Of a stretch of DNA of 64,000 nucleotides, positions 53,664-61,308 are shown in pieces. Source of the stretch: Pacificispira sp040217575 (GTDB lineage: Bacteria > Pseudomonadota > Alphaproteobacteria > UBA8366 > Aestuariispiraceae); assembly GCA_040217575.1 (NCBI GenBank), contig JAVJPW010000006.1, forward strand, positions 310,001 through 374,000, in the 5' to 3' direction. The first letter of the stretch is position 1. The number at the start of each line of letters is the position of its first letter. Made by a program: the position numbers and the translations under genes. The notes beneath the pieces are model-generated. The model was not told the DNA's origin, searched no databases, and worked only from the letters and a program-made list of their open reading frames with translations.

Positions 53664-56600
53664 ATGAGCCAGACCTATCGCCTCGACGGGAAAGGCCGGA
53701 TCGACCGGTCGAAACCGCTCAGCTTCACCTATGACGGCCAGACCTATTCCGGGTATGCCGGGGACACGCTTGCGTCCGCCCTGTTGGCGAACGGCGTGAA
53801 ACTGGTCGGCCGCAGCTTCAAGTATCACCGTCCGCGCGGCATCATGTCCGCCGGCCCGGAAGAACCGAACGCGCTGGTCCAGCTGGAGGAAGGCGCCTAT
53901 ACCGAACCCAATACCCGCGCGACGATGGTCGACCTGTATGACGGGCTGTCGGCGGGAAGCCAGAACTGCTGGCCGTCGGTGAAATTCGACCTTCAGTCGA
54001 TCAACCAGAAATTCGCAAAGCTTTTTCCGGCGGGTTTCTATTACAAGACCTTCATGTTCCCGGCATCCTGGTGGGAACCGATCTATGAAAAGATCATCCG
54101 CAACGCGGCGGGCCTGGGCAAGTCACCGATGGAAAACGACCCCGACCGCTATGAACAGCGTTTTGCGCATTGCGATGTGCTGGTGGTCGGCGCGGGCCCC
54201 GCGGGTCTGGCGGCCGCACTGGCGGCCGGTCGCACCGGCGCGCGGGTTATCCTGGCCGACGAACAGAATGAATTCGGCGGCGCGCTTCTGTCCGACGATG
54301 CGGTGATCGACGGTGCCCCGGCGCTGGATTGGGTCGCGGCGGCGGAATCCGAACTGGCCGGCATGGCGGACGTGACCTGCCTGAAGCGGACGACGGTTTC
54401 CGGTTATTACGACTACAACTTCCTGACGGCCCTGGAAAAGGTGACGGACCATCTGGGTCCGCAGGACGACAAGCGCACGCCCCGTCAGCGGTTCTGGAAG
54501 ATTCGCGCGAAGAAGGTTGTGCTGGCCCAAGGGTCCATCGAACGCCCGCTGGTTTTCGCCGACAATGACCGGCCGGGCATTATGCTGGCCGCGGCGCTGC
54601 GGACCTACATCAACCGCTATGGTGTTCTGCCGGGCCGTCAGGTCACGGTCTTCACCAACAACGACACCGCCTATCAAACGGCGCTGGACGCGCATGCCGC
54701 GGGCGCAAAGGTGGATGTGGTCGACCTGCGGGCGGATCCGACGGGACCATTGGTCCGGGCGGCGGAACAGGCCGGGATCGATATCCACAAAGGGTCCGCC
54801 ATCATCGCGACGACCGGCAAACACGCCGTCAGCGGGTGCGAGGTCGCGAAACTGACCGACGACGGTCAGGGTTGGCATGGGGAGACGCTGCATATCGGCT
54901 GCGATGTCCTGGCCCATTCCAACGGCTGGAACCCGACGGTGCATCTGTGGAGCCAGGCCCGCGGCAAACTGGACTGGCGCGAAGAAGATCAGTGCTTCGT
55001 TCCCGGTTTCGCCGGTGCATGGAAGCCGCTGGCGGCGGGTGCAGGAAACGGCGCCTTTCAACTGGGCGACTGTCTGGCCGAAGGGTTCAGCGCCGGTGCC
55101 CGGGCGGCAAGGGCGGCCGGCTTCGGGTCCGGCGCCGTGCCGGCCGCGCCCGCGACCGAAACGCAGGAACTCGGGCCGATGCGCATGGTCTGGACCGTGC
55201 CCGGCAAAAAGCCGCTGGGCCACGGCAAGGCGAAGCATTTCCACGACCATCAGAACGACGTGACCGCGGCCGACATTCATCTGGCGGCGCGCGAAGGCTA
55301 TCTGTCGGTCGAACATCTGAAACGCTACACCACGACCGGCATGGGAACCGACCAGGGCAAGACGTCGAACGTCAATGCGCTGGCGATCATGGCGGAAATC
55401 CGCAATGCCGCGATCCCGGAAGTGGGGACGACCACATTCCGTCCGCCCTATACGCCGATCACATTCGGCGCGGTGACGGGCCAGAACCGGGGTGAATTGT
55501 TCCTGCAGTCGCGCACGACGCCGATGCACCAGGCCCATGTCGAAGCGGGCGCGGTCTTCGAAGATGTCGGCGACTGGAAGCGGCCCTGGTACTTCCCCAA
55601 ACGGGGGGAGGATATGGACGCCGCCGTCCTGCGCGAATGCCGTCAGGTGCGTGAAACCTGCGGCATGCTGGACGCGTCGACCCTGGGCAAGATCGACATT
55701 CAGGGCAAGGATGCGGCCGAGTTCCTGAACTGGGTCTATACCAACAAATGGGACACGCTGAAGCCGGGCCGTGCGCGTTATGGCCTGATGCTGAACGAAC
55801 ATGGCATGGTCTTCGACGACGGGGTGACGACGCGTCTGGCGGACGACCATTTCCATATGACGACGACGACCGGCGGTGCGGCGCGGGTGCTGGGCTGGCT
55901 GGAAGAATGGTCCCAGACCGAATGGCCGCAGATGGATGTCTATTTCTCGTCCGTCACGGAACAATGGGCGGTCTGCACCATCACCGGGCCGAACGCGCCG
56001 GCGCTGCTGGCGGATGTGACGTCCATGAACCTGGACCCGGAAGTCTTTCCCTTCATGGCGATGCAGGAAGGAACCGTCGCCGGTGCCCCGGCACGCGTCT
56101 ACCGCATCAGCTTCACCGGTGACATGGCCTATGAAATCAACGTGCCGGCCCGATATGGACTGCATGTCTGGCGCGCCCTGCAGGAAGCGGGAAAGAACCA
56201 CGGTCTATGCCTCTATGGCACCGAATCCATGCACGTTCTTCGCGCGGAAAAGGGGTTCATCATCGTCGGCCAGGATACGGACGGCACGGTGACGCCGATG
56301 GATCTGGGCATGGACTGGATCGTCTCCAAAAAGAAGGACGACTTCCTGGGGCGCCGTTCCTTCACGCGCTCCGACACGGCACGTCCGGGCCGGAAACAAC
56401 TGGTCGGCCTTCTGACCGCCGACCCGAACTTCGTCCTGCCGGAAGGGGCCCATGTGGTCGAAGATGTGAAGCCAAAGCCGCCTATGAAGACGCTGGGGCA
56501 CGTCACATCCAGCTACTACAGCCCCAATGCCGGCCGGTCGATCGCGCTGGCGCTGGTCGCCGACGGTCTGAACCGCAAGGGCGATACACTGTCCGTCCCG

Positions 56601-56666
56601 CTGATGAGCGGTCGGGTGGAAAAGGTGACGATCACCGATACCGTCTTCGTGAAGTCGGAAGGATAA
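53664..56666 (+). CDS. soxA: Sarcosine oxidase subunit alpha
   Basis: A 1000-residue subunit. An N-terminal ferredoxin-like fold (about 1-100) precedes the NAD/FAD domain (VLVVGAGPAGLAAALAAGR at about 172). A C-terminal aminomethyltransferase (GcvT-like) domain from about 600 binds tetrahydrofolate and carries one-carbon transfer. The length matches the family. It is followed by soxG four bases later, so the operon is tightly packed. Confidence 0.96.
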   Translation: MSQTYRLDGKGRIDRSKPLSFTYDGQTYSGYAGDTLASALLANGVKLVGRSFKYHRPRGIMSAGPEEPNALVQLEEGAYTEPNTRATMVDLYDGLSAGSQNCWPSVKFDLQSINQKFAKLFPAGFYYKTFMFPASWWEPIYEKIIRNAAGLGKSPMENDPDRYEQRFAHCDVLVVGAGPAGLAAALAAGRTGARVILADEQNEFGGALLSDDAVIDGAPALDWVAAAESELAGMADVTCLKRTTVSGYYDYNFLTALEKVTDHLGPQDDKRTPRQRFWKIRAKKVVLAQGSIERPLVFADNDRPGIMLAAALRTYINRYGVLPGRQVTVFTNNDTAYQTALDAHAAGAKVDVVDLRADPTGPLVRAAEQAGIDIHKGSAIIATTGKHAVSGCEVAKLTDDGQGWHGETLHIGCDVLAHSNGWNPTVHLWSQARGKLDWREEDQCFVPGFAGAWKPLAAGAGNGAFQLGDCLAEGFSAGARAARAAGFGSGAVPAAPATETQELGPMRMVWTVPGKKPLGHGKAKHFHDHQNDVTAADIHLAAREGYLSVEHLKRYTTTGMGTDQGKTSNVNALAIMAEIRNAAIPEVGTTTFRPPYTPITFGAVTGQNRGELFLQSRTTPMHQAHVEAGAVFEDVGDWKRPWYFPKRGEDMDAAVLRECRQVRETCGMLDASTLGKIDIQGKDAAEFLNWVYTNKWDTLKPGRARYGLMLNEHGMVFDDGVTTRLADDHFHMTTTTGGAARVLGWLEEWSQTEWPQMDVYFSSVTEQWAVCTITGPNAPALLADVTSMNLDPEVFPFMAMQEGTVAGAPARVYRISFTGDMAYEINVPARYGLHVWRALQEAGKNHGLCLYGTESMHVLRAEKGFIIVGQDTDGTVTPMDLGMDWIVSKKKDDFLGRRSFTRSDTARPGRKQLVGLLTADPNFVLPEGAHVVEDVKPKPPMKTLGHVTSSYYSPNAGRSIALALVADGLNRKGDTLSVPLMSGRVEKVTITDTVFVKSEG

Positions 56667-56670
56667 GGAC

Positions 56671-57255
56671 ATGGCCGACCTGAACACAGTGACCGCGACC
56701 GCCGCGACCCCGCTCACGGGCAGGGAACCGCTTTCGGTTGACGGCGTTTCAATCCGCGAGCTGCCGAACCTGGGAAAGGTGACGCTGCGCGGCGATGCCA
56801 CGGACAAGGCTTTCGCCGACGCAGCGGCAAAGGTTCTGGGCGTCGCATTGCCGACCGAACCGATGACTTCTGCCAATTCCGGCGACATCCGCGTTTTCTG
56901 GAAGGCGTTCGACGAATGGCTGATCTGGACGCCGGAAGGGGCTGAAGGAAAACTGATCGCCGACCTGCGGCCCGCGCTTGCCGGCATGCGCAAGGCGGTG
57001 GTCGATGTATCCGACTATTATACCGTCATCCGCATCGAAGGAGCGAACGCCCGCACGCTGCTGGCAAAGGGCTGTGCCGTCGACCTGCATCCCCGCGCCT
57101 TCAACCCGGGTCAGGCGACGGGCACCGGCTTCCACCATGCGGCCATCTTCATCACACTGGCCGATGCCGATACGTTCGATGTCATGATCCGCTGGTCCTT
57201 CGCCGACTATTTGTGGACCTATTTCGCCGACGGCATGCAGGAATGGGGTAGCTAG
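56671..57255 (+). CDS. soxG: Sarcosine oxidase subunit gamma
   Basis: A 194-residue subunit, the last of the soxBDAG operon. It has a GcvT-like C-terminal half (DVSDYYTVIRIEGANARTLL and DVMIRWSFADYLWTYFADGM). Its role is structural. The neighbouring folate and serine-hydroxymethyltransferase genes that often accompany this operon are absent from the window. Confidence 0.94.
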   Translation: MADLNTVTATAATPLTGREPLSVDGVSIRELPNLGKVTLRGDATDKAFADAAAKVLGVALPTEPMTSANSGDIRVFWKAFDEWLIWTPEGAEGKLIADLRPALAGMRKAVVDVSDYYTVIRIEGANARTLLAKGCAVDLHPRAFNPGQATGTGFHHAAIFITLADADTFDVMIRWSFADYLWTYFADGMQEWGS

Positions 57256-57295
57256 TGAACAGACTTTGTTGTCTTCCAAAACCAAGAATTCGGAT

Positions 57296-57679
57296 CTATG
57301 GGAACTGGATTCCATTTGATTCCATCGTTTGACGAAACTGCGGGTCGCCGCGGCATTCGCCCCAGGTTTTTACGAAGTCGAGCCATTTATTCGTTAGGAA
57401 AACAAAGCTCATCGGCGGCCCACTATCGAAGTGCAAAGTCACGTTTTGCTGATACTCGTTTCGTTCATTTCTGTTTGCGTCGGTCACATCACGTGAGTTA
57501 CCGACCGGCTCCAAACGGATCGCAACAACTTCATCTAAGTCCACGAACACATGATTTCGATTATCTCGATCTGTGTCGTAATTTAGAAGAACGTAAATTC
57601 CCCCAGGATGGCAATTTGCCCAAGCGTTACCTGAGAAAAGCATCATGATTATGACAACAAAGGGAAGGAACCTACTCAT
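57296..57679 (-). CDS. Small secreted protein, AT-rich, function unknown
   Basis: A 127-residue protein with a signal peptide (RFLPFVVIIMMLFSGNAWA) and AGGAGG before the ATG at 57679. Mature sequence: NCHPGGIYVLLNYDTDR..., then strands and a final helix. Two cysteines (NCHP and GECRG) could form a disulfide. Composition is lower in GC than the neighbours, like the unknown gene at 49214. No family was recognised. A longer frame to 57727 is unlikely because of the strong ribosome site. Confidence 0.6.
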   Translation of the reverse strand: MSRFLPFVVIIMMLFSGNAWANCHPGGIYVLLNYDTDRDNRNHVFVDLDEVVAIRLEPVGNSRDVTDANRNERNEYQQNVTLHFDSGPPMSFVFLTNKWLDFVKTWGECRGDPQFRQTMESNGIQFP

Positions 57680-57865
57680 TTTCAACCTCCTAAAATCAGT
57701 GATTTTGCAACCGTAAAGATAAAACAACCAGAAGTATAGGCATTAACTAATTCTAGAACAGATGGAATAGGGGGGCGGACGTCAGCGGCGGCGAAGAACA
57801 TCGGAATTGAGGTCTCTCGCAAAGAAGCACTAGAACTGAGTTAGATTGTCCCCATTTCTTGGGGC

Positions 57866-58261
57866 ATGAGCACTCGATCTGAGGAAGCGGAGCCCCTGCG
57901 TGGTGGACAGCGAGGCACTGTCACGCCGGAGGAACTCGCGCGTGCCGAATGGCTGGGTCGGCTTCTGGACGACCGTTTCCGCATTCCCGGCACGGGCATC
58001 CGTTTCGGTTTGGATGCCGTCATCGGCCTCATCCCCGGCGTTGGTGACTGGCTGACCTTCCTTCTATCACTCTATCCCGTTCATGTGGCGTGGAAGGCGG
58101 GCGTGCCGTTGGGCGCGCTGGCGCGCATGATCCTCAACGTCCTGTTGGACGCCGGTATCGGCACAATCCCGGTCGTCGGTGACCTGTTCGACTTGTTCTG
58201 GAAGGGCAACCGGCGCAACCTCGACATTCTGGCGAGGCACAGAAAGATGAAGTGGGACTGA
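57866..58261 (+). CDS. DUF4112 membrane protein
   Basis: A 131-residue protein of the DUF4112 family. Two hydrophobic segments (VIGLIPGVGDWLTFLLSLY and AGIGTIPVVGDLFDLFW) carry the repeated I-P-G/V-V-G-D motif typical of the family, flanked by basic residues. Function is unknown. The stop is one base from the start of the amidohydrolase gene, so they are coupled. A CCCC...GGGG mini-hairpin lies just before the start codon. Confidence 0.85.
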   Translation: MSTRSEEAEPLRGGQRGTVTPEELARAEWLGRLLDDRFRIPGTGIRFGLDAVIGLIPGVGDWLTFLLSLYPVHVAWKAGVPLGALARMILNVLLDAGIGTIPVVGDLFDLFWKGNRRNLDILARHRKMKWD

Positions 58262-58262
58262 C

Positions 58263-59504
58263 ATGACCGATACACCGCGCAACCTTTCCATCAACGGCCC
58301 GCGCCTGTGGCAAAGCCTGATGGATATGGCGGAAATCGGCGCGACGCCGAAGGGCGGGGTGTGCCGCCTTGCCCTGACCGATCTGGACCGCCAGGGCCGC
58401 GACCTGTTCGTCGAATGGTGCAGGGGCGCGGGGTGTTCCGTTCGTGTGGACAGCATCGGCAACATCTTTGCCAGACGGCCGGGGACGGACCCGGACGCGC
58501 CGCCGGTCGCGACGGGAAGTCATCTGGACACGCAACCCACGGGCGGCAAGTTCGACGGCATCTTCGGTGTGCTGGCGGGGTTGGAGGCGATCCGGACGCT
58601 GAACGATCTGTCGATTGAGACCAGGCATCCGGTCGAAGTCTGTGTCTGGACGAATGAGGAAGGCGCGCGCTTCCCGCCCGCCATGATGGGGTCCGGCGTC
58701 TATGCCGGCGTCTTCGACCGGGATGAAACCTGTGCAATTGCCGACCATGACGGCGTGACGGTGGGCGACGCGCTGGACGCCATCGGCTATCGCGGCGACC
58801 TTCCGCCCGGCCACCAGGACTTCGCCGCCTTCTTCGAAGCGCATATCGAACAGGGCCCGATCCTGGAAGATGCCAAGACAGAGATCGGCATCGTGACCGG
58901 TGTTCAGGGCATCATGTGGTACGACCTGACCGTGACGGGGGCGGAAGCACATGCAGGCCCGACGCCGATGCCGTTGCGCCGGGACGCACTGGCGGCGGTG
59001 GGCGGGTTGTTGCCGAAAATCTATGCCATCGCCCATGACAATGCGCCCCATGGCCGGGCGACCATCGGCGAGTTCCGCGCCCTGCCGGGGTCGCGAAATA
59101 CGATTCCCGGGCGGGTTGAATTGACGGTCGACCTGCGCCATCCGGACGCGGATGTGCTGGCGGCGATGGATAGGGCCCTGCGTCAGGCGGTGGCCGGGGT
59201 GGCGCTGGAAACCGGGCTGGACTTCGACCTTTCCCATGTCTGGACGTCCGACCCCATTGCCTTCGATGTTGATTGCATCCAGGCGGTGCGGGAAGCGGCG
59301 GCGGAACGGGACTGTTCCGCGATGGAAATCGTAAGCGGCGCGGGGCATGACGCGGTCTATATCTCCCGCCTGTCGCCGACGGCGATGATCTTCATCCCCT
59401 GCGAAGACGGCATCAGCCACAACGAGGCGGAAAACGTCGCCCCGGCGGATGTGGAACGCGGGGCAACGGTGCTTCTGAACGCCATCCTGAAACGGGCCAT
59501 GTAG
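58263..59504 (+). CDS. M20-family amidohydrolase (carbamoyl/allantoate type)
   Basis: A 413-residue zinc hydrolase. Zinc ligands are visible in GSHLDTQPTGGKFDG, TNEEGARF and EAHIEQGPILE, with GAEAHAGPTPM in the dimerisation lid and a final SGAGHDAVY histidine. The pattern fits hydantoinase/carbamoylase enzymes such as N-carbamoyl-L-amino acid hydrolase or allantoate amidohydrolase. No hydantoinase gene is nearby, so the exact substrate is uncertain. It is coupled to the DUF4112 gene. Confidence 0.88.
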   Translation: MTDTPRNLSINGPRLWQSLMDMAEIGATPKGGVCRLALTDLDRQGRDLFVEWCRGAGCSVRVDSIGNIFARRPGTDPDAPPVATGSHLDTQPTGGKFDGIFGVLAGLEAIRTLNDLSIETRHPVEVCVWTNEEGARFPPAMMGSGVYAGVFDRDETCAIADHDGVTVGDALDAIGYRGDLPPGHQDFAAFFEAHIEQGPILEDAKTEIGIVTGVQGIMWYDLTVTGAEAHAGPTPMPLRRDALAAVGGLLPKIYAIAHDNAPHGRATIGEFRALPGSRNTIPGRVELTVDLRHPDADVLAAMDRALRQAVAGVALETGLDFDLSHVWTSDPIAFDVDCIQAVREAAAERDCSAMEIVSGAGHDAVYISRLSPTAMIFIPCEDGISHNEAENVAPADVERGATVLLNAILKRAM

Positions 59505-59586
59505 GGCACAAGGCCTCCATTCAGCCGACAAACGGAAGCCCGCCCCTTTCATGATGGTATTACTATTCTTTAAAAGACACTAGTAA

Positions 59587-59620
59587 TAACTGTTACAAAT
59601 AGGCATACTTTAACTGTCAC
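59587..59620. promoter_or_regulatory. Tandem TAACTGTYAC repeats upstream of CGNR gene
   Basis: TAACTGTTAC at 59587-59596 and TAACTGTCAC at 59611-59620 are direct repeats matching at nine of ten positions with a period of 24 bases. They lie 72 to 105 bases before the CGNR gene start, in an AT-rich 187-base gap, and are good operator candidates. ACTGTCAC also occurs at 6019 and 48661. Confidence 0.45.
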
Positions 59621-59691
59621 GCTCATTCCCTGTTCGTCATGCGGGGCATGTTGGCCACGCGCGACGTCGCCAGCGAAAGGATCGGCCCGGA

Positions 59692-60249
59692 ATGCGCAGT
59701 TCATTTGAATTCTCTGCCGGCTCTGTGGCGCTGGATCTGGTCGATACCGTGTCCGCACGTGCCGGTGCATCGGTCGACCTGATCGCGTCGGCGGACGCGG
59801 CCGCCCGCTGGCTGGCGATGGCCGGTTTCGGCGCGATTGCGGTGACGGAGTATCAGGCGGAAAATTTACGTGTCCTTCGGGAAGCGGTTTATCAGGTCAC
59901 CGGGTCCGCATTGACCGGCGGCGGCATGTCGCCGGAATGCATCGACCTTTTGAACCGGCTGTCGGAAATGGGCGGGTTTCGCCCTCAATGGATCGATGGT
60001 GCGCTGGTGCCCGATGCCGCTGACCCGTTTGGTGCGGCGTTGTCGGACATCGCGGCCGATGCGCTGTCGAACCTGGACCCCGTGGTGCGGCCGCGCCTGC
60101 GGCGGTGCCCGGAATGCGCGATGCTGTTCCGCGACCGGTCGAAACCGGGACGCCGACGTTGGTGTTCTTCCGCTTCCGGATGCGGGAACCGCGCAAAGGT
60201 TCGCAGACATAGAGCAAATAAAAAGGGAAGGGCGAATTATGCCGGATAA
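59692..60249 (+). CDS. CGNR zinc-finger protein (ABATE-type)
   Basis: A 185-residue protein. The N-terminal ABATE-like domain begins FEFSAGSVALDLVDTV. The C-terminal CGNR zinc finger reads RCPECAMLFRDRSK then RRWCSSASGCGNRAK, with the four cysteines expected to bind zinc and the CGNR motif complete. These are proposed stress-linked transcription regulators. The last 11 bases overlap a short ORF that starts at 60239. Two tandem repeats lie upstream. Confidence 0.88.
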   Translation: MRSSFEFSAGSVALDLVDTVSARAGASVDLIASADAAARWLAMAGFGAIAVTEYQAENLRVLREAVYQVTGSALTGGGMSPECIDLLNRLSEMGGFRPQWIDGALVPDAADPFGAALSDIAADALSNLDPVVRPRLRRCPECAMLFRDRSKPGRRRWCSSASGCGNRAKVRRHRANKKGRANYAG

Positions 60250-60454
60250 AAGGGTCTGCTTCGACTTCGAGATCGATTTTTCCAACGGCGGCGGGCTTCA
60301 AGGCCAGGGTTTCCGGCTGGATCTGCATGGCGACGACATCACGGATGCGGAACTGGCAGACTATATTGTAAACGACATGCGCCTGTTGATGGTGGGAACA
60401 GTGCGAATCCTGAACAAGACGATCATCGAAGAACCTCATAAACGTATTTCCTGA
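60239..60454 (+). CDS. Short ORF overlapping the CGNR gene
   Basis: A 71-residue protein beginning MPDKRVCFDFEIDFSNGGG. Overlap of 11 bases with the CGNR gene and an AAGGGAAGGG ribosome site support translation. It looks like a small mixed alpha/beta fold with an acidic patch. The segment GFRLDLHGDDITDAELADYI resembles short proteins found beside secondary-metabolite or cyclase genes, but I cannot assign a function. A weak terminator follows its stop. Confidence 0.7.
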   Translation: MPDKRVCFDFEIDFSNGGGLQGQGFRLDLHGDDITDAELADYIVNDMRLLMVGTVRILNKTIIEEPHKRIS

Positions 60455-60477
60455 CGTCCTTCTTTTGACGTTTTTTT
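60453..60477 (+). terminator. Weak intrinsic terminator after the short ORF
   Basis: ACGTC and GACGT pair across an eight-base loop and are followed by TTTTTTT. The stem is only five base pairs, so termination may be partial. Confidence 0.45.
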
Positions 60478-60567
60478 GGGAAATGAAGGGTGGCGCGGCA
60501 ATGTCCGTGAGTGATAGCCTCTTGGCGGTCTGAGGTATGGTGGGACGTCAGTCGGAACGGGGCATCT

Positions 60568-61308
60568 ATGCTCAAGCAACTTGAAATGATCGTCGACAAG
60601 GTCGCGAACGCGCCGAAGCCGCCGTTGCCGGTCGGTCTTGTCGAAGAAGTGCCGTCCGACGATTCCGCGGACATGAAGGCCGTGCGTCAGGGGACGGCCT
60701 ATCTGCCGGCCGGCGTTGCCATTGAATATATTGATGCGGACGGGAATTTCAGCGCACGGCGCGTCACCGTACAGGCGATCGACATGTGCGAAGATGACCC
60801 GGCGCTGATCGGGCACTGTCATGTTCGCCAGGAAATGCGCACGTTCCGTCTGTCGGGCATCAAATGCCTGTTTGATCCGGTGGGCGCGCCGCAGACTTTC
60901 AGCGACCCGCACGATTTCCTGAATCGGTTTCGCATCGACGACCCCGCGGATGGAGAGGCGGACCCCGCGCGCGCGTTGCTGCACGAAGCGCGGGACGAGA
61001 TGATCGTCCTGATGTTTTTCGCGCGCTGCGACGGCTATCTGCATCCGTCGGAACGCACGGTCATGATCGACTATCTGAAGTCCCGGTTCGCAAAGTCCGA
61101 TTCGGCGCTGGAAGAAGGGTGGGAAGTCATGCGCCGCCTTTACCCGGACAGCCGCACGATGCTGGCAAGCGCCCGGACAATCGTCAGTGCGCAGGGCAAG
61201 CCCGCGTTGCGCGACCTTCAGGCCACGATTCGCACCCTGATCGAAGCGGACGGATTGCTGCACACGAACGAGCTGATGCACGCGATCGAAATCGCCTACG
61301 TGGACTGA
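60568..61308 (+). CDS. WYL-TerB domain protein
   Basis: A 246-residue protein. Residues 45-110 resemble a WYL ligand-sensing domain (VAIEYIDADGNFSARRVTVQ, then HVRQEMRTFRLSGIKCLF). From about 130 onwards an all-helical TerB-like domain follows (DEMIVLMFFARCDGYLHPSE). The combination is known from proteins predicted to sense nucleotides or nucleic-acid fragments. I start at 60568; a start at 60511 would add 19 residues. Its 3' end overlaps the convergent ATP-grasp gene by 13 bases. Confidence 0.75.
   Translation: MLKQLEMIVDKVANAPKPPLPVGLVEEVPSDDSADMKAVRQGTAYLPAGVAIEYIDADGNFSARRVTVQAIDMCEDDPALIGHCHVRQEMRTFRLSGIKCLFDPVGAPQTFSDPHDFLNRFRIDDPADGEADPARALLHEARDEMIVLMFFARCDGYLHPSERTVMIDYLKSRFAKSDSALEEGWEVMRRLYPDSRTMLASARTIVSAQGKPALRDLQATIRTLIEADGLLHTNELMHAIEIAYVD

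Noticed and set aside
57850..57864. CCCC/GGGG hairpin before the DUF4112 start as a translational switch
   Set aside because: The stem is only four base pairs and the G-run is also the ribosome site. It is too weak to call.
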